Positions 1 to 8,362 of a stretch of 53,638 nt of DNA are shown here, one piece after another. Every line of letters begins with the position of its first letter. Positions within the stretch are counted from its first letter, which is position 1. The notes beneath the pieces were generated by a model. The model was not told the origin of the DNA, made no database searches, and saw only the letters and a list, made by a program, of their open reading frames with translations. The DNA lies in contig JBEKZL010000010.1 of the NCBI GenBank assembly GCA_049509915.1, positions 1 through 53,638 on the forward strand, read 5' to 3'. Source of the stretch: JBEKYD01 sp049509915 (GTDB lineage Bacteria; Acidobacteriota; Terriglobia; Bryobacterales; Bryobacteraceae). The position numbers and the translations under genes are program-made.

Positions 1-1359
1 GAACAGAAACTGAAGATCGCCGTGTTTATCGATTTCGATAACATCGAGATCGGAGTGAAGTCCACGCTGCACCGCGAATTCGACGTTGCGGCGGTGCTGG
101 ACGCGCTCAAGGAACGCGGCGAAATCGTCACCAAGTTCGCGTACGCGAACTGGGGCAGACAGGAATCGGCAACGCGCGCGCTCAGCGAGCACGCCGTCCA
201 GATGGTGCAGCGCGACCCTTCGCCGCGTGGCGACAAGAACGGCGCCGATATCAACCTGGCGCTGGATGCGCTGGAAATGGCTTTCACCCACGATCACATC
301 AACGCTTTCGCCATTGTGAGCGGCGATAGCGATTTCATCGCCCTGGTGAACAAGCTCAAACAATACGACAAACGGATTTTCGTGGTGGGAGGGAAGGCTT
401 TCACCAGCACCATCCTGCAGAAGAACTGCCATGAGTTCGTGGCATATGAATCGGTCATCGACGACCCCCGTCCGCGCCACCAGGGGCAGCAGCAGACCCA
501 GCCGCAGCCGCAGTCGCAGCCCCAGCCGCAACAGCAGCAGCCGCAACAGCAGCAGCCACCGCGCGAGGAAAGGGCGCAGCAGCAGCCGCGCCCGCAGCAG
601 CAACCGCACAAGCAGCGGGTGGCGCTCGACCTGGCGCAGGCTATGCCGCTGGTGGAGCGGGCGCTTGGCGTGCTGGAACGCCGCGAGGTGCGGCCCCAAT
701 TGGGGCTGCTGAAATCCACCATGCTGCAGCTCGATTCCACTTTCAACGAGAAGGCCTACGGTGCCGGCTCGTTCACCGATTTCGTGGAGAAACTGCAGAA
801 GGCCGACTACGTCGAGGTCACCGGCGGCGAAGGCCGCTACATGATCCGGCTGAAGGGCGGCGTCACGCCCGAGAAACCTACCGCCAAGCCCGAGCAGGCG
901 ATTCCCCTGCTGCGCGACGTGCTCGAAACGCATCGCCTGGAAATGGACAGCGGCGCGCATGTGGACGACCTGGCCGAATGGGTCCGCGAGGAGCAACCCA
1001 ATTTCGACTGGCGCCAGTTTGGCTTCCAGGAATTCACCGAGTTGCTCAACTTCGCCCAGGATAAGGGACTGGTGCGGATTCAGGCCGATGAAGAGCAGGG
1101 GCTGAGCGTCTATCTGGGCGCCGAATTCCATCCCCCCGCTCCGCCGCCCGTTCCCGAGCCCGAACCGGTGCCGGAGGAAGAAGAAGTGGACGAACCGCAG
1201 CCGATCGTTCCCGGCCAGCCTACCGCCACCGGCGAAATCCCCGAGCCCCTGCCGCCGCCCAAACCGCAGCGCCGGCCCCGCGCCCCGCGCAAAACATCCA
1301 GCGACGGCCAGCCCAAGAAACGCACCGTGCGCCCCCGCAAGAAACAGCCGAGCCAGTAG
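1..1359 (+). CDS. NYN-domain protein with two LOTUS/OST-HTH domains (5' end outside window)
   Basis: The frame is open from base 1, so the true start probably lies upstream; the first in-frame GTG at 22 would cut into the first beta strand. The N-terminal part is a NYN (PIN-like, LabA/DUF88) domain: it opens with KIAVFIDFDN, has DKNGADINLALDA in the middle and AIVSGDSDFIALV near residue 110, which supplies the acidic metal-binding residues of this ribonuclease fold. A Gln/Pro-rich linker (about residues 160-205) leads to two winged-helix LOTUS/OST-HTH modules (about 210-285 and 295-375), each ending in a short YMIRLKG or VYLG strand. The tail is Pro-rich, then strongly basic. Family knowledge suggests RNA binding or cleavage; the substrate is unknown. 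The domain call is secure, the role is not. Confidence 0.85.
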   Translation, partial: EQKLKIAVFIDFDNIEIGVKSTLHREFDVAAVLDALKERGEIVTKFAYANWGRQESATRALSEHAVQMVQRDPSPRGDKNGADINLALDALEMAFTHDHINAFAIVSGDSDFIALVNKLKQYDKRIFVVGGKAFTSTILQKNCHEFVAYESVIDDPRPRHQGQQQTQPQPQSQPQPQQQQPQQQQPPREERAQQQPRPQQQPHKQRVALDLAQAMPLVERALGVLERREVRPQLGLLKSTMLQLDSTFNEKAYGAGSFTDFVEKLQKADYVEVTGGEGRYMIRLKGGVTPEKPTAKPEQAIPLLRDVLETHRLEMDSGAHVDDLAEWVREEQPNFDWRQFGFQEFTELLNFAQDKGLVRIQADEEQGLSVYLGAEFHPPAPPPVPEPEPVPEEEEVDEPQPIVPGQPTATGEIPEPLPPPKPQRRPRAPRKTSSDGQPKKRTVRPRKKQPSQ

Positions 1360-1458
1360 GTCCGCCAGAGGGATTCATGTGATGCTGCGGCTTAAGGCGC
1401 ATCAGTCCTTCTCCCCGCGATACCGATGGGCGTGGGTTTCATAATCGACCGAGCCAAT

Positions 1459-3042
1459 TCACCACAGCCGCAAGCTGCCCCGGAAGGGATAGAGCAGCGC
1501 ATTCCATTCTATGGCAGCGAAGTCCTTCCATTCAAGGGGAGCGTGAAATATGCCGAGACTGGCGGCGCAACGGGTCAGAAACTCGCGGCCAATCACCTCG
1601 TCAATTGGCACGGCGGCGCCGGCAACGTCGTAGAGCACGCCGTCCAGGGTTAGAACGGTTTTTCGGAACAGGAACAGCGGCGGCGGGAAATGGACACCTT
1701 CGAGGGCGATCCGGTCGAGGAGACGCATCGCGGCCAGTGTCCCCGGTTTGGCGTCAGGAGGCATCTCCTCGAAAAACCGGTTGACACAGCTTTCGATCAC
1801 CCCGAGCCGTTCTCGATTTTGCTGGCCGGCGCTTAAGCTCAGATCGCGGATTGCGAAGTGGACGCCATCGCGATTGCGCAGCGTCATCATCACCGACAAC
1901 ATCACCAGCTGGCGCCGCGATTCCAGGCTCAGCTTCTCAGCCAGCGCCCAGTCCAGAAGCACCAACTCGCGGTTGGTCTCGTCGTACAAGAGGTTGCCGG
2001 CGTGAGGGTCGGCGTGGAAGGTGGATTCCCGCTCACGCGAAAAAAACGGCACGGCCACCAGGGCCTCGATCAGTTGTTCGGCCACGCGCGCGCGGCGAAT
2101 CGGGGAGTGGGGAAATGCCTCGGTCACTTTTACTCCCGTCTCCGCGCTCATAGCCGTTATGTTGCCGGCGCATAGCGGCTGAATCAGGCGGGGAACGCGG
2201 ATGCCGATGCTGGCGCGATACATTTTAGCGGCTTCCAGAAGAGTGGCCTGTTCCCGCCGGAAATCCAGCTCATGTTCGAGCAGCAGCAGCACCTCGGTCA
2301 GCATCTCCTTCACGTCATGAATGGCAAAGCCGTAGCCGCGCTCCGGAGACGTGAGAAACTCCCCCAACTCCTGGAGCAGCGTCATATCCTCGCCGAAGCA
2401 CGCCGGTACGTAGGGTTTGAGGACTTTAAACACTCCCCTGTCGCGCTCCCGCCCGGGATAATTCCAGGTGAAGCGGATGACGGCGCTGACGCTGGCTTCG
2501 GACAATATGTCGGGTTCGAGTTCGACGGCGTAGGCGGCGAGTTTCTTCCCCAACCTTCCTTCGATCAGGCTATGGACCTCCGCCGCCGTTACGTCCGACA
2601 TTCCGTTTTCCAACTCCGAGAGAGCGCGCCGCAACTTCGGCGCCAGGCGCCGGTTGCGGGCCAGGACCTGCCCGACCTTCTGCAGTCCGGGCATTTTATT
2701 AATGAGGTGCAGCAGGCGTTGCTCCGGCGCTGTGTCGGTGGCAAGCTCGAACTGCTGAACCACTTTGGTGGCCAATCGCCGATCCGAGAGGCGCTCGAAA
2801 ACGAATTGGAAGGCGTCCCGGACGAGAGGGCGCCATCGCTGGGCGGAATTGGGGACCAGGGTCTCGACCGGAACCAGACGGCTGATCCACTTTCCGATTT
2901 CATCTCGCCAGTACCCGCCCCGCTCGCCTTTGAGGGCGGCCTCCACGGTGGAGACGCGGCGGGCCAGATCGCCTCCGGCAAACATACCTGCCCATAAGGC
3001 GAGCGGCCCCATATCGATTCCAGGCGGGAACGACGATCCCAT
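1459..3042 (-). CDS. ABC1/UbiB-family atypical protein kinase-like protein
   Basis: A 527-residue member of the ABC1/AarF/UbiB family, whose members act as atypical kinase/ATPases, often supporting quinone or lipid metabolism. The family KxGQ motif appears as QKVGQ (residues 121-125). VFKVLKP (about 204-210) carries the likely nucleotide-binding Lys. EHELDFRREQ (256-265) is the typical ExD region. FHADPHAGN (342-350) is the catalytic loop and VLLDWALA (361-368) the DFG-like metal-binding segment. The ATG at 3042 is preceded by an AGAGG ribosome site. It lies 43 bp downstream of phaR on the same strand, so the two may be co-transcribed. UbiB proper usually has two C-terminal membrane helices; none is obvious here, so I leave the symbol blank. 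Confidence 0.85.
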   Translation of the reverse strand: MGSSFPPGIDMGPLALWAGMFAGGDLARRVSTVEAALKGERGGYWRDEIGKWISRLVPVETLVPNSAQRWRPLVRDAFQFVFERLSDRRLATKVVQQFELATDTAPEQRLLHLINKMPGLQKVGQVLARNRRLAPKLRRALSELENGMSDVTAAEVHSLIEGRLGKKLAAYAVELEPDILSEASVSAVIRFTWNYPGRERDRGVFKVLKPYVPACFGEDMTLLQELGEFLTSPERGYGFAIHDVKEMLTEVLLLLEHELDFRREQATLLEAAKMYRASIGIRVPRLIQPLCAGNITAMSAETGVKVTEAFPHSPIRRARVAEQLIEALVAVPFFSRERESTFHADPHAGNLLYDETNRELVLLDWALAEKLSLESRRQLVMLSVMMTLRNRDGVHFAIRDLSLSAGQQNRERLGVIESCVNRFFEEMPPDAKPGTLAAMRLLDRIALEGVHFPPPLFLFRKTVLTLDGVLYDVAGAAVPIDEVIGREFLTRCAASLGIFHAPLEWKDFAAIEWNALLYPFRGSLRLW

Positions 3043-3085
3043 TGCAACCTCTTCTTGCTCGAAACCCTAAGCGGGTAGCGCCGGA

Positions 3086-3628
3086 CTAAGGCAGACGGCG
3101 CTTCCCGCGGGCCAGCGGTTTCTTGTGGCGCTGCTCCAGTTCCGCCACGCGGCGCCGTAGTCGCTCCAGTTCATCCTCCGCTTGCGGGTCGGACGAAGGG
3201 GTGAACAGATTTTGCACCAGATGGAGCGGGGAAAGCGCGGCCGAGCGCACGTCCTTCAGCCGGTCTTGCACCGCGTCTTGCACTTTTTCGTAGGTATCGA
3301 AGGCGGATTTCAGATACCACATGAGGAATTCCTGGCCGGCCCGGTCCGACGCCATGATCAACTGGCGCAGGAGTTCGAGCGGCAATCCGGTCGGCGTATC
3401 CTTGGCATCCTCCAGAATAATCTGGGTCAGCACCACCCGCGTGATATCCTCGCCGGTCTTCGCGTCCACGACCTTTATCTCGTCTCCCTGCCGGATCAGT
3501 GCGGCCAAATCGGCCAGATTGACATAAGTTCTGGCGGATGTGTTGTAAAGACGGCGGTTGGGGTACTTCTTAATCAGCACGGCAGCCCATTCCAGAATCG
3601 AATGCCTTGCTGCATTGCATTCGATCAC
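3086..3628 (-). CDS. phaR: PhaR, polyhydroxyalkanoate synthesis repressor
   Basis: This is the PHB/PHA accumulation regulator. The DNA-binding domain is clear: LIKKYPNRRLYNT, then TYVNLADLAALI and VVDAKTGEDITRVVLTQII. The family represses phasin and its own gene and is released by binding nascent polyester granules. The C-terminal half is helical with a basic end. The ATG at 3628 gives a 16-residue leader before the domain. A GTG at 3580 would start right at the domain, and the dyad at 3597-3625 would then be an untranslated operator; I cannot choose between them. A phasin gene is divergent, with a 78-bp shared control region containing a match to the PhaR operator consensus. No PHA synthase is in the window. 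Confidence 0.9.
   Translation of the reverse strand: MIECNAARHSILEWAAVLIKKYPNRRLYNTSARTYVNLADLAALIRQGDEIKVVDAKTGEDITRVVLTQIILEDAKDTPTGLPLELLRQLIMASDRAGQEFLMWYLKSAFDTYEKVQDAVQDRLKDVRSAALSPLHLVQNLFTPSSDPQAEDELERLRRRVAELEQRHKKPLARGKRRLP
3597..3625. promoter_or_regulatory. Dyad with a degenerate PhaR-like site at the 5' end of phaR
   Basis: ATCGAATGC (3597-3605) and GCATTCGAT (3617-3625) form a perfect 9-bp inverted repeat. Its centre and right arm hold CTGCATTGCAT (3610-3620), which fits CTGC-N3-GCAG at seven of eight positions. It overlaps the first codons of phaR if translation starts at 3628, or its leader if it starts at 3580. A role in autoregulation is inferred. Confidence 0.45.
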
Positions 3629-3635
3629 TTTTATA

Positions 3636-3665
3636 TTGACATAAAAAGACCTTTAGGTCTATAGT
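3636..3665 (+). promoter_or_regulatory. Sigma70-type promoter of the phasin gene
   Basis: A perfect -35 TTGACA (3636-3641) is followed after 18 bp by TATAGT (3660-3665). The spacer contains a perfect dyad, AGACC-TTTA-GGTCT (3647-3660). The predicted transcription start near 3672 lies just before the PhaR-type operator at 3677-3687. Confidence 0.6.
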
Positions 3666-3676
3666 TAAGGCGTATG

Positions 3677-3687
3677 CTGCAATGCAG
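3677..3687. promoter_or_regulatory. PhaR operator in the phasin leader
   Basis: CTGC-AAT-GCAG matches exactly the CTGC-N3/4-GCAG pattern known for PhaR repressors. It lies between the predicted start of transcription and the AAGGAG ribosome site (about 3690-3696) of the phasin gene, where a bound repressor would block transcription. Confidence 0.65.
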
Positions 3688-3706
3688 CAAAAAGGAGTAA
3701 CAGACC

Positions 3707-4636
3707 ATGCCAGAGAAAACCGCTGCGGCAAACGAGCCCTCCTCCATATTCATGTTGGCGGGCTGGCTGCGGCAGGGAACGGAGAACTTCTTCGCCTCTC
3801 AGCGGATCATTTTCGATTCGGTGATGCGGCAAAATGCTTCCACTATCGCTGCCTTCCAGGACCGGATCACGGAGGCACGCAAGATTGCAGGCACGGCGGT
3901 CGCCGAAATGGCCGGTGAGGGCGTCTCGAACCTTATCGCCGCCGAGCGCGTACTGTTGAATCTGGCCCAGCGCCAGAACGAAATTTTCACCACCCTCGTC
4001 AAGGAACGAGTCAGCGGACCGCCGCCGGTCGCGGCCGTGACCGACCTGTTCAGCCGCGGCATCGACACGGCTATCGACATGCAGCAGCACCTTCTGACCC
4101 TGGCGGCGCGCCAGACCGACGGCTGGATCGAGGCCACCAAGGCCGGCGAGCCCTTTGAAGGCACGCCCCTGACCGAGTTGGCGCGCGAAAGCGTGGAGAC
4201 CTTCGTGAAGAGCCAGAAGAAGTTCCTGGACGTGTTGGCGGAGGAAACTGCCCACGCGACCGGTAAGGGAACCAATGGCAAGGAGCACGCTACGGGGAAC
4301 AAGACCCAACTGACCGAGTTGGCGCGACAGAGCGCCGAGGCCTACATCGACGCCCAGAAGAAAATGCTCGACGTGGCCGTGCAGCAACTCAAGGTGAACG
4401 CGAAAACGGCTCGCGAAGCCCTCGGAGCCATGAACCCGCTCCCGGTGGAGACCGTGGAAGAATTGGCCCGGAATACAGCCGACGGCCTGGTGGAATCCCA
4501 AGAGGCCTTGCTGGACCTGGTCGTTAAGTCCGAGGACGAGGCCCCCAAAACGCACGCAGCGGCACACGCGAAGAATGCCCGGCCCCGCCGCGGCGGCGCG
4601 CACAAAGCCCCAGTGGAAGAGCCCGTAGAAGCCTAG
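3707..4636 (+). CDS. Phasin-like polyhydroxyalkanoate granule protein
   Basis: A 309-residue, largely helical, amphipathic protein of the phasin type, which coats PHA granules. Phasins are often under 200 residues; this one is longer because of internal repeats. Related segments of the form L-T-E-L-A-R-x-S-x-E-x-(F/Y), ending in (S/A)QKK(F/M)LDV, occur at about 155-176, 202-223 and 251-272, with a weaker copy at 111-133, giving a period near 47 residues. The end is rich in Lys, Arg, His and Ala. The ATG at 3707 has a good AAGGAG site. The divergent phaR gene, exact operator and strong promoter support the call independently of the weak sequence conservation in this family. Confidence 0.8.
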   Translation: MPEKTAAANEPSSIFMLAGWLRQGTENFFASQRIIFDSVMRQNASTIAAFQDRITEARKIAGTAVAEMAGEGVSNLIAAERVLLNLAQRQNEIFTTLVKERVSGPPPVAAVTDLFSRGIDTAIDMQQHLLTLAARQTDGWIEATKAGEPFEGTPLTELARESVETFVKSQKKFLDVLAEETAHATGKGTNGKEHATGNKTQLTELARQSAEAYIDAQKKMLDVAVQQLKVNAKTAREALGAMNPLPVETVEELARNTADGLVESQEALLDLVVKSEDEAPKTHAAAHAKNARPRRGGAHKAPVEEPVEA

Positions 4637-4710
4637 ATCCGGTTCTGCGGGCGCGGGGGGCATGGGACCGGCCCTCCGCCCGAAGTTTAGTCCCCTCCGG
4701 TTTGCCCGCA

Positions 4711-4915
4711 TTTTCTCACACGGTTTCGCAGCGAGGCGCCGGGAACGGCCAACCCGCGGCGAGGCGCGGGAGCAGCCCTTCCGCAGACGACGCCTAAGAC
4801 GTGTCTTAAGCTCCCGGCGCGCAGGCGTACTGGAACAGTACGCCCGCCACGGGAATTAGCGCAACGTAGTAGGCGAAGTCTCATGGTGCGCCTCGCTACG
4901 AAACCGTGTGAGAAA
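4711..4915. repeat. Long inverted repeat with nested hairpins
   Basis: TTTCTCACACGGTTTCG (4712-4728) and its continuation to about 4739 recur as an inverted copy at 4887-4914 with one internal mismatch. Between the arms lie further dyads: CCCGCG/CGCGGG (4753-4770), TAAGAC-GT-GTCTTA (4795-4808) and a perfect 9-bp hairpin GGCGTACTG-GAA-CAGTACGCC (4824-4844). This could be a miniature mobile element or a structured RNA. No target duplication is evident. Confidence 0.7.
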
Positions 4916-5838
4916 TGCCGGCCCAGACGCTTGGCTGGACGCCGGCGGTCGTGAGCCATACCGAAATGTTCGAGTATGGGGCGTCGATGTGCATGCACGC
5001 GCTTTTTGTTGGCACGCCACAAGAGTACACTGATTCCATGGTGCTCCCTGTGTCCGGCGCCCCGAAGCTCGCCGGAATTCGAAAAGAGGATGAAGCTGTC
5101 GCATTGCCGATCTGGAACGAGATATTGGTCGGCATCGAGATGATCTATCTGCGTTTGTCCCCGGTGTATTGGGGTTTCGGAATTCCACCGGGAGACGGGT
5201 CGGCGGTTGTCGTCATTCCGGCTTTCCTGATGACCGATCTTTACCTGACAGAGTTCCGATACTGGATCAACCGTATCGGGTACAAAGCGTATCTTTCGGG
5301 AATCGGCCTCAACGCCGAGTGCCCCAACCTGCTGATCCGGCAGAAGTTGGACGCGACCATCCGGAAGGCCTACAGGGAGACCGGCAAGAAGGTCCATTTG
5401 GTGGGCCACAGCCTGGGTGGGGTCATCGCCCGCGCGGCGGCGTCCCAGATGCCCGACCGCGTCGCATCCGTAATCACCCTGGGTTCTCCGTTCCGCGGCG
5501 TTTCCCTGCACCGTTCCATACTCCGCGCCGCCCAGTTGGTGCGCGGGCAGATTCTGGAGCGCCACGGCGACGGCGTGTTGCCGTCATGCTACACGGCCCG
5601 CTGCACCTGCAACTTCGTGGAGTCCCTTTTCGGCGATCTGCCGAAATCCGTCTGTGAGACCGCCATCTACACCAAGTCCGATGGAATCGTAGACTGGCGC
5701 GTCTGCCGCACGGGAAATCCCGACGTCGATTTCGAGGTTTCGGCAACCCACATCGGCCTGGCGTTCAACCCGATTGTCTTCGACGTGGTGGCCCACCGTC
5801 TGGCCCGCCAGAACCCCCGCTGGGGCCATCGCGCGTAG
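4915..5838 (+). CDS. Alpha/beta-hydrolase, lipase/acyltransferase-like
   Basis: A 307-residue alpha/beta-hydrolase. VHLVGHSLGGV contains the nucleophile elbow (Ser166 counted from 4915), and the following LGSPFRGVS matches the lipase/PGAP1-like group. A probable catalytic Asp lies in TKSDGIVDW (about residues 257-265) and a His in SATHIGL (about 285-291). No signal peptide is visible, so it may act in the cytoplasm, perhaps on lipid or polyester near the phaR/phasin genes; that link is only positional. The start is uncertain: the ATG at 4915 sits on the outer edge of the inverted repeat, and the ATG at 5038 would give a 266-residue protein that still holds the whole domain. The substrate cannot be deduced. 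Confidence 0.75.
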   Translation: MPAQTLGWTPAVVSHTEMFEYGASMCMHALFVGTPQEYTDSMVLPVSGAPKLAGIRKEDEAVALPIWNEILVGIEMIYLRLSPVYWGFGIPPGDGSAVVVIPAFLMTDLYLTEFRYWINRIGYKAYLSGIGLNAECPNLLIRQKLDATIRKAYRETGKKVHLVGHSLGGVIARAAASQMPDRVASVITLGSPFRGVSLHRSILRAAQLVRGQILERHGDGVLPSCYTARCTCNFVESLFGDLPKSVCETAIYTKSDGIVDWRVCRTGNPDVDFEVSATHIGLAFNPIVFDVVAHRLARQNPRWGHRA

Positions 5839-5843
5839 CCTGT

Positions 5844-7430
5844 CTACCCGAGCACCCGAATGCGGCGCAGCAGCTTCATCAGCCCGGTCATCCAGCGCGC
5901 ATGCAGGGCTGCATCCATCCAATCCGGGGTCCCCACCGGCAGGAGCCGCTGCACGGCCACGGTTTGGGTTTCGGTGAATTTCCATATACCTTCCGCCCCA
6001 TGCCGCGCCCGCATGCCGGATTCCTTGCGGCCGCCGCAAGGCGCGTCCACCGATCCCCAGGCCGCCGCATACGCCTCGTTCACGTTGATGTTACCCGCCC
6101 GGACCTCTCGCCCCAGTCTGGCGCCATGGCCGGGGTCGCGGGTCCAGATGCTCGCGCTCAGGCCGTAGCGGGTGGCATTGGCGCGCTCCACCGCCTCGGC
6201 CTCGGTCGAAAACGTGTAGACCGACACCACCGGACCGAAAGTCTCTTCGGCATAGACCCGCATCTGATCGGTGACGGAAGTCAGGATCGTAGGCTCGTAA
6301 AACAGCGGTCCGAGGTCCGGCCGGCGGCGGCCGCCTGCCACCAGTTCCGCTCCCTTTTCCACCGCGTCGCGGACATGTTCCTCTACGTGCTGAAGCTGGC
6401 GCTCGCCGGTAAGCGATCCCATCTCCACCGAATAGTCCAACGAAACCCCCAATTTGAGCGCCCGAGTGCGCTCCGCCAGCCTGTCCAGGAATGGCGCCGC
6501 GATGGACTGGTGCACGTAAATCCGCTCGATGGAGATGCAGACCTGGCCAGCCGATGCGAAGCATCCCTGGATCGCACCATATACGGCCCTATCCAGATCG
6601 GCGTCCGCCAGAATGATCATGGGGTTCTTGCCGCCAAGTTCAAGCGAGCACCCAATCAAACGCTCGGCCGCCTGCCGCGCCACCAGCCTGCCAGTGCGGG
6701 TACTCCCCGTGAACATCACAAAATCCACTCGATCTCCCACTGCCGGTCCAAGCAGCGGTCCATCCCCCGTAACCAGCCCGAACACGTCCGGCGGAAGCCC
6801 GGCCTGTCGCAGCAGTCCCACCGCCCAGCAGGCGGTGAAGCTGGTTTGCACATCCGGTTTGAGGACCACCGCGTTGCCTGCCATCAGCGCCGGCACGGCG
6901 TCGGTCACTGCCAGATTGAGCGGATAATTCCACGGCACGATAAGGCCGACTACGCCCACCGGTGATTTGAGTTCCAGGGTCCGGGTCAGGAGAGGCAGGG
7001 CACCCTTGCGGCGGCGGGGCCGCAGCAGACCTTCTGCCCGCCAGGCGTAATAGCGCGTGACAATGGCTGTGTCCAGAATCTCTTCGAACGCGTGCCGCCT
7101 CGCCTTGCCGGTCTCCCACTGGATCAGATCGAGCACCTCATCCTGGCGCTCGAGAAGCAAGTCGTGAAACCGCAGGAAGATGCGCGCACGCTCGGAGAAT
7201 GTGCGCCTGCTCCACTCTGTTTGTGCCGCCCGCGCGCGATGGACTGCCAGCTCCACATCCGCATCCGTCCCCGCCGGGATCGAGCCGATGACGGCGCCTG
7301 TCCAGGGGGCCCGTACCGCAATCGTCTCATGTGGCCCGTCGGCCAGAGTAATCTGCGAACCAAGTCCCGACGTCTCTGCCCTACCCATCGCTTGCGCGTC
7401 AGAATGTTGAGGAATAGTAGGTAAGCTCAT
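5844..7430 (-). CDS. NAD(P)-dependent aldehyde dehydrogenase, succinate-semialdehyde dehydrogenase-like
   Basis: A 528-residue aldehyde dehydrogenase superfamily enzyme. From the ATG at 7430: VPWNYPLNL (165-173) of the cofactor fold, FTGSTRTGRLVA (about 240-251), the general base Glu264 in LELGGKNP, and the nucleophile Cys298 in SAGQVCIS. The ending CGGRKESGMRARHG and KFTETQTVA is usual for the family. Overall resemblance is to succinate-semialdehyde dehydrogenases, but substrate range in this family is hard to read. The frame stays open upstream to 7586, but the N-terminal extension is low in conservation and the 7430 start places the domain normally. It is convergent with the hydrolase gene, with 5 bp between their stops. 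Confidence 0.85.
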   Translation of the reverse strand: MSLPTIPQHSDAQAMGRAETSGLGSQITLADGPHETIAVRAPWTGAVIGSIPAGTDADVELAVHRARAAQTEWSRRTFSERARIFLRFHDLLLERQDEVLDLIQWETGKARRHAFEEILDTAIVTRYYAWRAEGLLRPRRRKGALPLLTRTLELKSPVGVVGLIVPWNYPLNLAVTDAVPALMAGNAVVLKPDVQTSFTACWAVGLLRQAGLPPDVFGLVTGDGPLLGPAVGDRVDFVMFTGSTRTGRLVARQAAERLIGCSLELGGKNPMIILADADLDRAVYGAIQGCFASAGQVCISIERIYVHQSIAAPFLDRLAERTRALKLGVSLDYSVEMGSLTGERQLQHVEEHVRDAVEKGAELVAGGRRRPDLGPLFYEPTILTSVTDQMRVYAEETFGPVVSVYTFSTEAEAVERANATRYGLSASIWTRDPGHGARLGREVRAGNINVNEAYAAAWGSVDAPCGGRKESGMRARHGAEGIWKFTETQTVAVQRLLPVGTPDWMDAALHARWMTGLMKLLRRIRVLG

Positions 7431-7540
7431 CGCATTGAATGAACCCCGTGAAAGCATACCACGAGAAACGACCGCTTGGGCCGGATTAGTGGCGCGTGCC
7501 CCTGGCCTGTCGCTTGGGCTTTCAAGCCGACTTCGTAGCG

Positions 7541-7620
7541 CCGGCGATCTCATCGCCGGGTGTCTCTTGGTGGTACGGAGGATCACTATTTGTCGCCTGG
7601 TAGCAAGGGCCGCCTACCAG
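7541..7620. repeat. Hairpins in the 311-bp gap before the PEP-CTERM gene
   Basis: Within the otherwise empty gap 7431-7741 are a perfect 8-bp hairpin CCGGCGAT-CTC-ATCGCCGG (7541-7559) and a 7-bp hairpin CTGGTAG/CTACCAG (7597-7603, 7614-7620). A smaller one, GGCTT-TC-AAGCC, is at 7517-7528. No gene is convincing in this stretch. Confidence 0.5.
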
Positions 7621-7741
7621 CCGCCAGGGCCTCTTGCTGTTGGCGCGGTGCGAGCCGCTGCCGTTCTATCGCGTACCAGTATTTCTCATTTTTGATGATG
7701 GAACGGATCATGCGCGGGTTGCGATGTATAATTTCTCGACT

Positions 7742-8362
7742 ATGAGAATTTCCACTCTTGGGGTATTAGTTATTTGCGGTTTTTCTGCTCCGGCCTATGG
7801 TGGTGTGGCCCTCAGCGAAAACTTCGACGAGCTGACACCAGCATTGACCCAGACATCGGTTGGCGCTTTTAGCGCGATCAACGGCACGAATGTCGATATC
7901 CTCGGCGGGAGCGTGGATGGGAGCCTTTGCGTTTCCCCGGAGAGCGGCAACTGCATCGACGTGAACGGGACCGGCGGGAATCCGCAGGGGCAGCTCGAGT
8001 CGAACATGGAGTTCACCGCCGGCGGCTACCTGCTCAGTTTCGACCTGATCGGCGATCAACGCGGATCTACTGCTTCAGTGACGGTCACCTTTGGGAGCTA
8101 TGATCAGGAGTTCACGCTGGGAAGTGGCGACATAACCGGCGGGATTGTAGTCAACCAGCCAGTGACACTCACCGCGCCCGGCTATCTTCTGGTCGCCAGC
8201 GACGTAACGGGCAACATCGGCCTTCTTCTCGATGACGTCGTGGTCGCAACACCATCGGCGAGCGGAACTCCGGAGCCGTCGAGCTTTTGTCTCCTGGGAT
8301 CCGTGCTGTTGGTCGTGATCGCTGGCCGCAGGTTTCTAACACACGCGCGATGCCGACCGTAG
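7742..8362 (+). CDS. PEP-CTERM sorting-domain protein
   Basis: A 206-residue exported protein of unknown function. It has a short signal peptide (MRISTLGVLVICGFSAPAYG), a Gly/Thr/Ser-rich beta-strand body and a C-terminal PEP-CTERM signal: TPEPSS, then a hydrophobic helix (FCLLGSVLLVVIAG) and basic residues RRF. Such proteins are normally recognised by exosortase, clipped and delivered to the surface or matrix; no exosortase is in the window. A TATAAT hexamer lies at 7727-7732, so transcription could start within a few bases of the ATG and the message could be nearly leaderless; no clear ribosome site precedes the gene. An upstream in-frame ATG at 7724 would spoil the signal peptide. Confidence 0.8.
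   Translation: MRISTLGVLVICGFSAPAYGGVALSENFDELTPALTQTSVGAFSAINGTNVDILGGSVDGSLCVSPESGNCIDVNGTGGNPQGQLESNMEFTAGGYLLSFDLIGDQRGSTASVTVTFGSYDQEFTLGSGDITGGIVVNQPVTLTAPGYLLVASDVTGNIGLLLDDVVVATPSASGTPEPSSFCLLGSVLLVVIAGRRFLTHARCRP

Noticed and set aside
980..1485. KS2 as a chain-length factor (positions here are megasynthase residues, about bases 18430-19950)
   Set aside because: It keeps the Cys and both His, so an inactive CLF is not supported.
3665..4711. A 348-codon minus-strand open frame over the phasin
   Set aside because: The phasin has the promoter, operator, ribosome site and internal protein repeats; the antisense frame has none.
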